Below, piece by piece: positions 7,672 through 14,911 of a DNA stretch of 20,017 nt (position 1 is its first letter; each line of letters starts with the position of its first letter). The notes below the pieces were generated by a model that was not told the DNA's origin, ran no database searches, and saw only the letters and a list, made by a program, of their open reading frames with translations. Made by a program: the position numbers and the translations under genes. Origin of the DNA: an uncultured Brevibacterium sp. (GTDB taxonomy: Bacteria; Actinomycetota; Actinomycetes; Actinomycetales; Brevibacteriaceae); the NCBI GenBank assembly GCA_902489185.1, contig CABTZC010000010.1, positions 1 through 20,017 of the forward strand, written 5' to 3'.

Positions 7672-8367
7672 ATGAATCTCACACGGTTCAAGCGAGAAGA
7701 CGGTCAGGTATCCCTGGCCGTCGTCTTGCTTTCCATTGCAATCATTGCGGCTGCCGTTGGAGTGTTCATTTTTGGTGAGGCGAATGACGCACGCACGCGC
7801 GCTCAAAAAGGTGCCGATGCATCCGCCTTGGGTGCCGCGCGCGATGCTCGTGAAGCTTTCCTACCTGCCTTCGCGCGGAGCCACAAGGCACCACCAAAGG
7901 TCACGCCAACAGGAACTATCCACTTTGGAACGGTCGTCCCTCCTACCACGACCTTTATGCAGTTCACCAAGCACGGTAAATCTGCGGCCTTTCAGTTTGC
8001 GCAGAAAAACGGAACCGGCCTCACTGACCACAGGGCTATCGTGAATCGATTTACTTCCGAGGTTCAGTCCAACGAAGAGAAGGTCGAATCACCGGTAGGT
8101 TCAAAAGCTCGCAAGTCAATGAGCGCTCCGGCCGAGGCTACCGCAAAAGTGAAGACTGACGAAGTCACGTGTTACCCGAACATGGCAATTTATACACCGA
8201 TTAAAAATCAGCCAGAGCTTCAAATGTTGAAATCCTGGTCCATCACGTGCTCTAGAAACGGGCACACGGAGACGCTGAAATACGTGCCACCGAGCCCCAT
8301 GGCAGTCAACTTCTACGGCAACGAGGATAAGTGGCGAAAGATCTTTGACATTGATCTAGTCGATTAG
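7672..8367 (+). CDS. TadG-like pilus-associated membrane protein
   Basis: This 231-residue protein has an N-terminal segment EDGQVSLAVVLL followed by one hydrophobic helix (to about residue 36) and then RTRAQKGADASALGAARDA, the pattern seen in TadG/'Tad-like' proteins of actinobacteria. Unlike the pilins in this locus it has no Glu at +5 after the Gly, so cleavage by prepilin peptidase is doubtful. The long outer domain has two cysteines, C167 and C193, which could form a disulfide. It begins 19 bases after flp with only a weak ribosome binding site, and it is the last gene before the terminator at 8386. Its exact role in the pilus is not established. Confidence 0.8.
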   Translation: MNLTRFKREDGQVSLAVVLLSIAIIAAAVGVFIFGEANDARTRAQKGADASALGAARDAREAFLPAFARSHKAPPKVTPTGTIHFGTVVPPTTTFMQFTKHGKSAAFQFAQKNGTGLTDHRAIVNRFTSEVQSNEEKVESPVGSKARKSMSAPAEATAKVKTDEVTCYPNMAIYTPIKNQPELQMLKSWSITCSRNGHTETLKYVPPSPMAVNFYGNEDKWRKIFDIDLVD

Positions 8368-8385
8368 TCACACCTCAAACACCAG

Positions 8386-8420
8386 CATGGGCCAGGTTTT
8401 CCTGGCCCATGGTTTTTATT
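8386..8420 (+). terminator. Rho-independent terminator of the Tad operon
   Basis: CATGGGCCAGG (8386-8396), loop TTTT, CCTGGCCCATG (8401-8411): an 11-bp perfect stem followed by GTTTTTATT. It ends the + strand operon 19 bases after the tadG-like stop. The other strand lacks a T run, so it probably works only for the + strand. Confidence 0.9.
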
Positions 8421-8434
8421 CCCGCGCGAGCCGT

Positions 8435-8719
8435 CTACCCCAAAGCCAGAGCCGCAAACACAGCACCCAACATGGTCACGGCAAACAGGTACCACCCCAG
8501 TTTGGGCACATTCACCGGCTTCCGTTCTCGCGCCTTCTTACGCTTAGTGCGTCGCCGCTTCGCCTTTTTAGGTTTCGATGCCTTACTAGCTACACCACCC
8601 TCAGATGACCGATGCGGTTTCGGGTTCAGCCACGGGTTATCGGCATCAGCCTGTGCCACCGGGGGTTCTTTGGGCTTGGGCGGGGCTACGGGTTTTGGAG
8701 GAATTTGCGGGGAGTTCAC
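8435..8719 (-). CDS. Small proline/lysine-rich protein with C-terminal membrane helix, unknown function
   Basis: This 94-residue protein is not recognised. The N-terminal part is proline-rich (residues 4-20), the middle is strongly basic (Lys/Arg at about 48-66) and a single hydrophobic helix runs from about 72 to the last residues, which would anchor it by its tail with the basic part in the cytoplasm. The start is GTG at 8719. A TAGAAT box lies seven bases upstream, so it could be expressed from a leaderless message as well as by read-through from the gene that ends 18 bases before it. The + strand frames covering the same bases have no supporting signals. The gene is probably real but the function cannot be given. 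Confidence 0.65.
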   Translation of the reverse strand: MNSPQIPPKPVAPPKPKEPPVAQADADNPWLNPKPHRSSEGGVASKASKPKKAKRRRTKRKKARERKPVNVPKLGWYLFAVTMLGAVFAALALG

Positions 8720-8726
8720 GCCACCG

Positions 8727-8732
8727 ATTCTA
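8727..8732 (-). promoter_or_regulatory. Candidate leaderless -10 box for the 94-residue protein
   Basis: On the - strand, TAGAAT is followed by seven bases (CGGTGGC) and then the GTG start at 8719. A TTCGCG lies 17 bases farther upstream as a possible weak -35. This is the TAnnnT spacing of leaderless actinobacterial genes. It lies between the two - strand genes, so it would be an internal promoter. Confidence 0.45.
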
Positions 8733-8737
8733 CCGGT

Positions 8738-9553
8738 CTAGCTACTGTGCGCGAACAGCGAGCGCATTTCCCATTCCTCGGTGAACGTGTCAAAAGCAAT
8801 TCGCGCCGACTCCATGTCGTCAGAATCCAACGCGTCCAGCCAGTCGAGCACCAGTGGTGCCCCGGTGTGTGGCCACTGCACGTCGCTCATTCCACCCAAG
8901 TCCAGTTCCAGAATGGACCCCATGTCAAAGCTGTCTAGCCATTCGAGGAAGTCGGACACTGATTCCGTGAAGAATTCGGCTTGGGACTTGTTGCGCAGAA
9001 TGTCCAGTGCCCATTCCGTCCTCGCCGAGGCCGTCAACAGTTCCGTCCGGATCCTCACCCGCACGGCGCCGTCGGGTTGGTCTTCTTCAACTACCGTGTC
9101 GGTGTCCGGATCCACGGCCAGCCACCAGATTGGCGGCACTTCCCATGCCGAGGTGCGAGTGAAGACCCGCTCGTCCACCTCGGAGTTCATCCAGTCAACC
9201 CGGCGGGCATGCGCCCGCCTCCGCGCCACTTTTGGCACCAGTGCATCGAGTTCATCCCGAGGTGTTGTTTCCGTGAGAATGTCGAGCGCCTGCCACCCGC
9301 GGATATCTTCTTGCACCGGGCAGACTCGGTCCCGGCCATCACCTGCATCTTCCCCAGACAGCATCAGTGGAGCGTCTCGAAATCTGGAAGGCACGGGATC
9401 TGGTGGCATAGAAATCAGTCGGCGATCTGCATCTGCGCAGACTAACGCTTCTAAGCCTGCCCTGTGAGGAATGGATCCACGATGCGCCTGTGAGTAGACT
9501 TCGACAGGTTCAAACACGCGCAAATGAATAAGGTAGTCACGCTGATAGGGCAT
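8738..9553 (-). CDS. Conserved-looking hypothetical protein near DUF3073
   Basis: This 271-residue protein has no signal peptide or membrane helix and is acidic, with many Trp, Asp and Glu residues. It begins MPYQRDYLIHLRVFEPVEVY. I recall proteins with this kind of opening and position next to DUF3073 genes in actinobacteria, but I cannot name a characterised function. No catalytic motif is evident. It starts with ATG at 9553, and a TAGCAT box six bases upstream suggests a leaderless message. The opposite strand also has a long open frame, but that frame is serine/arginine rich and has no start signals. The 94-residue gene follows after 18 bases. Confidence 0.75.
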   Translation of the reverse strand: MPYQRDYLIHLRVFEPVEVYSQAHRGSIPHRAGLEALVCADADRRLISMPPDPVPSRFRDAPLMLSGEDAGDGRDRVCPVQEDIRGWQALDILTETTPRDELDALVPKVARRRAHARRVDWMNSEVDERVFTRTSAWEVPPIWWLAVDPDTDTVVEEDQPDGAVRVRIRTELLTASARTEWALDILRNKSQAEFFTESVSDFLEWLDSFDMGSILELDLGGMSDVQWPHTGAPLVLDWLDALDSDDMESARIAFDTFTEEWEMRSLFAHSS

Positions 9554-9559
9554 ACGAGC

Positions 9560-9565
9560 ATGCTA
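9560..9565 (-). promoter_or_regulatory. Candidate leaderless -10 box for the 271-residue protein
   Basis: On the - strand, TAGCAT is followed by GCTCGT and then the ATG at 9553. No ribosome binding site is visible upstream of this start. The six-base gap matches transcription beginning at the start codon. Confidence 0.5.
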
Positions 9566-9657
9566 TCGACAAGTCGTGTTTTTGCACACCGCGGGCCACG
9601 TTACCGTGTCTCAATTTTTCCTCGGAATGCTCCTGGCCAAATGGCCTTTATCGTTGC

Positions 9658-9685
9658 TTGACGCTAGACTTTTGTCGAATACTAA
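9658..9685 (+). promoter_or_regulatory. Candidate promoter for the DUF3073 gene
   Basis: TTGACG at 9658-9663 and TACTAA at 9680-9685 are separated by 16 bases. They lie 66 bases before the GTG at 9752, leaving room for a leader that carries the inverted repeat at 9695-9726. Confidence 0.4.
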
Positions 9686-9694
9686 CAAGAGGTC

Positions 9695-9726
9695 TTCCAG
9701 GGTATAACCACCTCAAAGCCCTGGAA
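9695..9726 (+). repeat. Inverted repeat in the leader of the DUF3073 gene
   Basis: TTCCAGGG (9695-9702) and CCCTGGAA (9719-9726) are exact complements 16 bases apart. They would form a hairpin just before the ribosome binding site AAGGGGG (9736-9742). It could affect translation or message stability; nothing else supports a specific function. Confidence 0.5.
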
Positions 9727-9751
9727 CACAAAGATAAGGGGGTCGACGTCT

Positions 9752-9982
9752 GTGGGTCGCGGCCGCGCAAAGGCAAAACAGATCAAGGTAGCCCGGAAGC
9801 TCAAATACTACAGTCCGGAAACTGACTTGAACGCACTCCAGCGTGAACTCGGTGGAGGATCTGTAAGCTCAGACAACGACTACGACGAGTACGACGAGGA
9901 CCCGGATTACGCCGAGTACGCAGACAAGTACGCGTACTACGACGAAGAAGAGGAAGATTCCGAGTTCAACGACCAGCGTTAA
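9752..9982 (+). CDS. DUF3073 family small protein
   Basis: This 76-residue protein opens with GRGRAKAKQIKVARKLKYYS, followed by PETDLNALQRELGG, which is the signature of the actinobacterial DUF3073 family. The N-terminal half is strongly basic and might bind nucleic acid; the C-terminal half is a run of Asp, Glu and Tyr (DYDEYDEDPDYAEYADKYAY region), so charge is sharply split. The start is GTG with AAGGGGG nine bases upstream. It is convergent with purM, and a long stem lies between the two stops. The family has no established function that I can name. Confidence 0.92.
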   Translation: MGRGRAKAKQIKVARKLKYYSPETDLNALQRELGGGSVSSDNDYDEYDEDPDYAEYADKYAYYDEEEEDSEFNDQR

Positions 9983-9995
9983 ACATGACGCATCA

Positions 9996-10034
9996 CGTGT
10001 GAGGGCCCAGCCAAAACGGCTGGGCCCTCACACG
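9996..10034. terminator. Long stem-loop between DUF3073 and purM
   Basis: A 17-bp perfect stem (9996-10012 with 10018-10034) and loop AAAAC lie between two convergent genes. The stem is GC-rich and would stall transcription from both sides. Neither side has a proper T run (only CGTTTG on the + side), so termination is likely but not of the textbook kind. Confidence 0.75.
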
Positions 10035-10050
10035 TTTGTAAGCAACTATC

Positions 10051-11139
10051 TCAGTCAATGAGAACGGCTGCTCCGCCGTCTACCCCTTTAGCGCCCTGCA
10101 CGTAGTCGGGGTTATCGCGGTACTCACCGGTGTCACTGACTACCTCGCCCAGGTGCCATGCTCCCGGGTAGGCGGCGACGACCTCGGCGGCACGGGCGTT
10201 ATCTACCACGAGGACCATGCCAACGCCTAAGTTCCACGTGCGTTCACGGTCAGCACGTGGCACGTTCCCCAGATCACCCAGCACATTAAACACGGCAGGG
10301 ACGTCCCACGTGTCACGCTTCATGACTGCCACCGTTTCAGCAGGCAGAACACGCGCAACGTTGGCGGACAGCCCTCCCCCAGTCACGTGCGACACGGAGT
10401 GGACCGCACCGGGTACACGCTCATACAGGCTCAGAAGTTCACCCGTGTACACCTTGGTTGGCTCCAGGAGCTCTTCACCCAAAGTACGACCAAAGTCGGC
10501 AACTTCACGGCTCAGGTCCCAACCGGCGTCAGCAATAATGCGACGCACTAGCGAATAGCCGTTGGAGTGGATACCAGACGATGGCAGACCAATAATGGCG
10601 TCACCGGCGTTGACCTTGTGCGCACCCAGCAGATCGTCCGCTTCGATGGCACCGGTGGCGGCACCCGCGACGTCGTACTCATCTGGACCCAAGAGGCCTG
10701 GATGCTCAGCGGTTTCGCCACCCACCAAGGCAACGTCTGCCTCTTGACAGGCTTCGGCAATACCGCGCACGATCCCGGCAATGCGTTCGGGGATGACCTT
10801 CCCACACGCGATGTAGTCAGTCATAAACAGTGGCTTGGCACCTGAGACCACAATGTCGTCAACGACCATGCCCACCAGGTCATAACCAATCGTGTGGTGA
10901 ATGTCCAAGGTTTGAGCAATAGCGACCTTAGTTCCCACACCGTCGGTGGACGTGGCCAAAAGCGGACGCGTGTAGTCCTTGAGGAAACTGACGTCAAACA
11001 TGCCAGCGAAGCCACCCACTTGGCCAAACACGTGCTCGTTGTGTGTTGCGGCAACCGCTGATTTCATGAGTTCAACGGCCCGGTCTCCGGCTTCGACGTC
11101 GACACCGGCGGTTGCGTAGGTGGTCTGTTTCTGAGTCAT
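10051..11139 (-). CDS. purM: Phosphoribosylformylglycinamidine cyclo-ligase (AIR synthetase)
   Basis: PurM closes the imidazole ring, making AIR from FGAM with ATP, in de novo purine synthesis. The 362-residue protein shows the family's DGVGTK motif at 66-71, the GGETAEHPG segment near the middle and HVTGGGLSANVARVLP in the C-terminal half. Length is normal for actinobacteria. The start ATG is supported by AAGGAG seven bases upstream. It begins 12 bases after the purF stop, so purF and purM are cotranscribed. Confidence 0.98.
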   Translation of the reverse strand: MTQKQTTYATAGVDVEAGDRAVELMKSAVAATHNEHVFGQVGGFAGMFDVSFLKDYTRPLLATSTDGVGTKVAIAQTLDIHHTIGYDLVGMVVDDIVVSGAKPLFMTDYIACGKVIPERIAGIVRGIAEACQEADVALVGGETAEHPGLLGPDEYDVAGAATGAIEADDLLGAHKVNAGDAIIGLPSSGIHSNGYSLVRRIIADAGWDLSREVADFGRTLGEELLEPTKVYTGELLSLYERVPGAVHSVSHVTGGGLSANVARVLPAETVAVMKRDTWDVPAVFNVLGDLGNVPRADRERTWNLGVGMVLVVDNARAAEVVAAYPGAWHLGEVVSDTGEYRDNPDYVQGAKGVDGGAAVLID

Positions 11140-11151
11140 GTCAGCACTCCT

Positions 11152-12615
11152 TTAGGCGTTAGGTGGGAGCGGAACTGGGTATTCGCCAGAGAAACACGCG
11201 GTACACAGTTCAGCCGAGTTCTGCTGAGTGGCTTTAATCATGCCGTCGAGGCTGATGTAGCCCAGTGAGTCGGCGCCGAGCGACTGGCAGATTTCGTCGG
11301 TGTTCAGTCCGTTGGCAATGAGTTCGGCGCGTGACGCAAAGTCGATTCCGTAGAAACACGGCCACTTAACCGGTGGGGCTGAAATGCGAATGTGGATCTC
11401 TTTGGCCCCGGCTTCGCGCAACATGCGCACCAGGGCACGTTGAGTATTTCCGCGCACAATAGAATCGTCCACAACCACCAGACGCTTACCTTCGATGTTT
11501 TCGCGCAAGGGGTTGAGTTTGAGTCGGATTCCCAGTTGCCGAATGGTCTGCGTGGGCTGGATAAATGTGCGTCCCACGTACGCGTTCTTCATGAGTCCTT
11601 GGCCATAGGGGATCCCGGATTCTTCCGCGTATCCCACTGCTGCTGGGGTTCCTGATTCGGGTGTTGCAATCACCAAGTCGGCATCAACCGGGTATTCGCG
11701 GGCCAGTTCGCGCCCCATTTCGGTACGTGCTGCGTGTACCGTTTTGCCTTCGAGAACGCTGTCTGGGCGTGACAGGTATACGTACTCAAACACGCAACGG
11801 GCCGGTGTGGGGTCGGCGAAACGGTGTGACCGTAAGCCTTCTTCGTCGATCACGATGAGTTCACCAGGTTCAACGTCGCGCACGAACGAGGCGCCCACAA
11901 TGTCTAGTGCTGCCGTTTCCGAAGCGACGACCCAACCGTGTTCAAGGCGGCCCAGCGAAAGCGGCCGCACACCCCACGGGTCACGGGCGGCGTACAAGCG
12001 ATTTTCTTCCATGAACACCAGGCTGAATGCGCCGGTCAGCTTAGGGAAGAGTTCAAGGGCGGCGTCGGTGAGGTTTTCAGCTTCAGTCGATGCGAGGAGC
12101 TCGGTTACCAACGAGGTGTCGTTTGAGGAGTCTCGGAACTGGCGTGTGCGTTTTTCTTTGCGAGTTGCTTCGCGCACGGTTTCTTGGTGCATGTGGCGAC
12201 GCTCGTCTGCCAGGGCTTCCAGCTCAGCAAAGTTGGTGAGGTTACCGTTGTGTGCCAGTGCCACGGTTCCAAACGGCGTTGGTCCCAGTGTTGGTTGCGC
12301 GTTCGCCCACGTGGATGAACCGGTGGTTGAGTAGCGAGTGTGCCCTACTGCCAAGTGTCCAGGCAGGGTTTCTAAGTCGCTTTCGCTAAATACCTGGGAC
12401 ACCAACCCCATGTCGCGGTACACCAAGATTTGTGATCCGTTGCTTGCCGCGATACCTGCGGATTCTTGCCCGCGGTGTTGCAAAGCGTAGAGACCAAAGT
12501 ACACAAGTTTGGCGACCTCTTCACCGGGTGCAAATACTCCGAAGACGCCGCATTCGTCTTGGGCTTTTTCGGAAGGGTCTATCTGATCTGTGAGGAGTCC
12601 ATCTGCGCGTGCCAC
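11152..12615 (-). CDS. purF: Amidophosphoribosyltransferase
   Basis: PurF performs the first committed step of purine synthesis, making phosphoribosylamine from PRPP and glutamine. The 487-residue protein has an N-terminal propeptide of about 21 residues before Cys22 (DECGVFGV), the expected nucleophile after self-cleavage. The phosphoribosyltransferase motif VVDDSIVRGNT is at 381-391. Cysteines at 274, 420, 471 and 474 (in PARCVF, PCFYGIDF and CTAC) match the iron-sulfur ligands known for the Bacillus subtilis type enzyme, so this should be the oxygen-sensitive, cluster-containing form. The start is GTG 12615 with only a weak ribosome binding site, four bases after the stop of the membrane protein gene upstream, so translation is probably coupled. 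Confidence 0.97.
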   Translation of the reverse strand: MARADGLLTDQIDPSEKAQDECGVFGVFAPGEEVAKLVYFGLYALQHRGQESAGIAASNGSQILVYRDMGLVSQVFSESDLETLPGHLAVGHTRYSTTGSSTWANAQPTLGPTPFGTVALAHNGNLTNFAELEALADERRHMHQETVREATRKEKRTRQFRDSSNDTSLVTELLASTEAENLTDAALELFPKLTGAFSLVFMEENRLYAARDPWGVRPLSLGRLEHGWVVASETAALDIVGASFVRDVEPGELIVIDEEGLRSHRFADPTPARCVFEYVYLSRPDSVLEGKTVHAARTEMGRELAREYPVDADLVIATPESGTPAAVGYAEESGIPYGQGLMKNAYVGRTFIQPTQTIRQLGIRLKLNPLRENIEGKRLVVVDDSIVRGNTQRALVRMLREAGAKEIHIRISAPPVKWPCFYGIDFASRAELIANGLNTDEICQSLGADSLGYISLDGMIKATQQNSAELCTACFSGEYPVPLPPNA

Positions 12616-12619
12616 GTGA

Positions 12620-12961
12620 CTATTGTTCCACAGGTGGTGTACCGGGTTGATCGCCCGAGGTGCTCTGTGGCTCGGTGACTTTTTCGTATTCTGCGCTTAC
12701 CGTGTAGGTTTTTGCGTTCTTGACAGACGAACGGTCAATGATGAGGGCGACGAGTGCCCCTAAGAATCCCCCCACGATTCCCAAGAACGCCATGAGGATT
12801 CCTAGCACCGAGGCCCGCGAGTACTCTTGCGTGAGCGTGCTGGTATCGACGGGTAAGAACGCCAGGATTCCGGCGATAATGAAACCGACGACGACCCCTA
12901 ACGCTACGAATACTGAGTAGCGGGGGCTACGGCGAACGGTGACGTCTACTGTGTCCTTCAT
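12620..12961 (-). CDS. Small membrane protein in the purF-purM operon
   Basis: This 113-residue protein has two hydrophobic helices (about 15-37 and 50-75), the second being glycine-rich (GILMAFLGIVGGFLGALVAL), and a polar C-terminal tail rich in Pro, Thr and Gln. The ATG at 12961 is preceded by GAGGA five bases away. It lies first in the - strand operon, four bases before purF. Small two-helix proteins beside purF are common in actinobacteria, but I know of no function. Its tight spacing with purF suggests cotranslation rather than a role in purine synthesis. Confidence 0.8.
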   Translation of the reverse strand: MKDTVDVTVRRSPRYSVFVALGVVVGFIIAGILAFLPVDTSTLTQEYSRASVLGILMAFLGIVGGFLGALVALIIDRSSVKNAKTYTVSAEYEKVTEPQSTSGDQPGTPPVEQ

Positions 12962-12988
12962 TCACTTCCTCACTGAGATGACCACACA

Positions 12989-12994
12989 AGTCTA
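12989..12994 (-). promoter_or_regulatory. Candidate -10 box for the purF operon
   Basis: On the - strand, TAGACT lies 27 bases before the ATG at 12961, upstream of a good ribosome binding site. No convincing -35 is seen. It is the best TAnnnT box in the gap between the aldehyde dehydrogenase and this operon. Confidence 0.3.
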
Positions 12995-13000
12995 CCTGGA

Positions 13001-13048
13001 GTGAAAAATTCACGAGTCGATGGTGAGGACGCCGTTTCGCCCCGTCCT
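13001..13048 (-). terminator. Possible terminator after the aldehyde dehydrogenase gene
   Basis: Two inverted repeats follow the - strand stop at 13050: AGGACG/CGTCCT (13026-13031 with 13043-13048) and GTGAA/TTCAC (13001-13005 with 13009-13013). Read on the - strand, the second gives GTGAATTTTTCAC, with T's in the loop rather than after the stem. The pair may slow transcription, or the small palindrome may be an operator for the downstream operon. Confidence 0.3.
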
Positions 13049-13049
13049 G

Positions 13050-14492
13050 CTATACCTTCATCACCACGGTCTTTGTCTGGGTGTATTCGTCTAGAGCTTC
13101 GATGGATTTTTCACGCCCGTAACCGGACTTCTTGAACCCACCAAACGGCAGTTCCACTCCCCCGCCGGCACCGTAGGTGTTCACAAAAACCTGGCCCGCG
13201 TCAATGTTGTTGACCATGTGGTGTGCGCGTGAAAGGTTCTGGGTCCACACGGCACTCACCAGGCCGTATTCCGTTCCGTTGGCGAGCGCAAGCGCTTCTT
13301 CGTCGCTGTCAAAAGACATGACCGCTACAACCGGCCCGAATACCTCTTCCTGCGCGATTTCACTTGCCGGGTCTACCCCGTCAACAATCGTGGGGGCGAA
13401 AAAAGCGCCACCCTTCACATCGGCGCTGAGCCCTTCGGGTGAAGACCCTCCGCACACCACGCTTCCGCCTTCAAGCCGGTCGAGGAACCCGTTGACGCGT
13501 TCAAGCTGTTTGGCAGAAATCAATGGACCCACGTCGGGGTCGTCGGTTCCGCGCCCAATGGTCAAGGTGCTCATGGTCTTAGCCATTGCGTCTACGACCT
13601 GGTCGTGCACGTCGCGGTGCACTAAGAGCCGTGACCCCGCTGAGCATGTCTGCCCCGCGTTCTGCACAATCGAGCGCACCAGGCTGGGGACTGCTGCGTC
13701 AATATCGGCGTCCGGGAACACGATATTGGCGCTCTTGCCTCCGAGTTCCAAAACAGTGGGAACAACGCGGTCAGCCGCTGCGTGTGCAATCAGTGATCCG
13801 GTCTGAGTGGAGCCCACAAACCCGAGGTGCGCAACCCCAGGGTGGGCTGCCAAAGCCGCTCCCGCCTCGGCCCCTAAACCTGTCACCGCGTTAAAGGCAC
13901 CCACCGGGAACCCTGCCTGGGCAACCAACTCAGCAAGCAGCACGGTTGAACGTGGGGTCTCATCAGCAGGTTTTGCAACTGCGCAGTTCCCGGTCGCCAA
14001 GCTGGTGGCAACCGCACGGCCCACCAGTTGCAACGGGTAGTTCCACGCGACAATGTGCCCGGTGACTCCGTAGGGTTCGCGGCGCGTGTACGCGTGCATT
14101 CCATCACCCACCGGAATCGTGTGCCCGTAATAGGATTCGATCGTGTGGGCGTAGAACTCGAAGTAGCGAGCGCACACGTCGACATCCGCATACGCCTGTG
14201 TCAGTGGCTTGCCGGTGTCTTCACTTTCGATGCGCGCCAGTTTTTCGCGGTTTTCCTGAATGAGCCGCCCAACTGCGACCAGCAATGTCGCGCGTTGTTC
14301 CGGCGAGCTGGTCTTCCATTCCTTCTGCGCCCGCGCGGCGGCCTCGACTGCCTGGTCAACCTCATCCGCGGTACCACGTCCAACTTCTCCAAGTTCCCGC
14401 CCCGTTGCGGGATCGATGTTGGCGTACGTGTTGATAGAGGGAACGTGCCGACCAGCAATGAACGATGTTGTGTGATGGGTCATACTGTCCAT
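13050..14492 (-). CDS. NAD(P)-dependent aldehyde dehydrogenase (betaine-aldehyde type)
   Basis: This 480-residue enzyme oxidises an aldehyde to its acid. The catalytic Cys283 is in GQTCSAGS and the general-base Glu249 in VLELGGKS. The segment AWNYPLQLVGRAVATSLATG and the FGGFKKSGYGREKSIEALDEY end segment are typical of the betaine/aminobutyraldehyde dehydrogenase group. The substrate cannot be told from sequence alone. The first ATG (14492) is used; a second ATG (14483) three codons later is equally possible, and neither has a clear ribosome binding site. A 15-base palindrome lies 10 bases upstream. It follows the SCP-like gene after 56 bases and might be read with it. Confidence 0.95.
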   Translation of the reverse strand: MDSMTHHTTSFIAGRHVPSINTYANIDPATGRELGEVGRGTADEVDQAVEAAARAQKEWKTSSPEQRATLLVAVGRLIQENREKLARIESEDTGKPLTQAYADVDVCARYFEFYAHTIESYYGHTIPVGDGMHAYTRREPYGVTGHIVAWNYPLQLVGRAVATSLATGNCAVAKPADETPRSTVLLAELVAQAGFPVGAFNAVTGLGAEAGAALAAHPGVAHLGFVGSTQTGSLIAHAAADRVVPTVLELGGKSANIVFPDADIDAAVPSLVRSIVQNAGQTCSAGSRLLVHRDVHDQVVDAMAKTMSTLTIGRGTDDPDVGPLISAKQLERVNGFLDRLEGGSVVCGGSSPEGLSADVKGGAFFAPTIVDGVDPASEIAQEEVFGPVVAVMSFDSDEEALALANGTEYGLVSAVWTQNLSRAHHMVNNIDAGQVFVNTYGAGGGVELPFGGFKKSGYGREKSIEALDEYTQTKTVVMKV

Positions 14493-14502
14493 TGTGGCAC
14501 CC

Positions 14503-14517
14503 GCGCACTGAGTGCGC
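14503..14517. promoter_or_regulatory. 15-base palindrome upstream of the aldehyde dehydrogenase gene
   Basis: GCGCACT-G-AGTGCGC is a perfect 7-1-7 inverted repeat ending 10 bases from the dehydrogenase ATG. It is too close to the start and has no T run to be a terminator, so an operator for a dimeric repressor is the more natural reading. Confidence 0.4.
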
Positions 14518-14548
14518 TTGCGTGTTTCACACTGTGTTTACGGCCATG

Positions 14549-14911
14549 TTACGGCCACAGGGGTAGGTATTCGCCGAGGTCGGAGCGGGTACCCGTAGCA
14601 CTCACCCGGGCTTGGTCCACGGCTTGGGACCAGGTGAGTGAACCCGTCACAAGTGCAAGCCAGGTGTCGGCGTCCGTTTCGACGACATTGGGTGGCGTGC
14701 CGCGTGTGTGGGTGGGGCCCGCAATGCACTGGGTGACGCCAAACGGTGGGACACGCACTTCGACGGTGTTTCCGGGCGCGCGGGTTGCGAGTTCTTCCAG
14801 GCTGTAGCGCACAGCCGTGGCGCGAGTGGTGCGATCCGGCTCGTCCGTTTCGCGCCAATCGTTTACAGCTTTGCGCCCGGCTTCCACCTTGATGCGCCTA
14901 CGGATGCTCAT
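14549..14911 (-). CDS. Sterol carrier-like (SCP) family protein, actinobacterial type
   Basis: This 120-residue protein has the pattern of the small actinobacterial sterol carrier family: a basic start (MSIRRRIKVEAGRKAVNDW), then EVRVPPFGVTQCIAGPTHTR and GTPPNVVETDADTWLALVTG. The family shares the SCP2 fold, which holds lipids or other hydrophobic molecules, but the ligand of this branch is not known. The start ATG overlaps the asparaginase stop (ATGA), so the two are cotranslated. Proteins of this group often lie near purF and purM, as here. Confidence 0.88.
   Translation of the reverse strand: MSIRRRIKVEAGRKAVNDWRETDEPDRTTRATAVRYSLEELATRAPGNTVEVRVPPFGVTQCIAGPTHTRGTPPNVVETDADTWLALVTGSLTWSQAVDQARVSATGTRSDLGEYLPLWP

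Noticed and set aside
8781..9467. Long + strand frame (228 residues) opposite the 271-residue - strand gene
   Set aside because: It is dominated by Ser/Arg/Thr with no recognisable motif or start signal, as expected of a shadow frame. The - strand frame is longer and has a promoter-like box at its start.
9635..9646. GGCC-AAAT-GGCC hairpin upstream of the DUF3073 promoter
   Set aside because: Only four base pairs, lying outside the expected transcript; likely chance.
14028..14807. Long + strand frame (259 residues) across the dehydrogenase start and the SCP-like gene
   Set aside because: It lies opposite two proteins with clear family motifs and crosses their intergenic gap.
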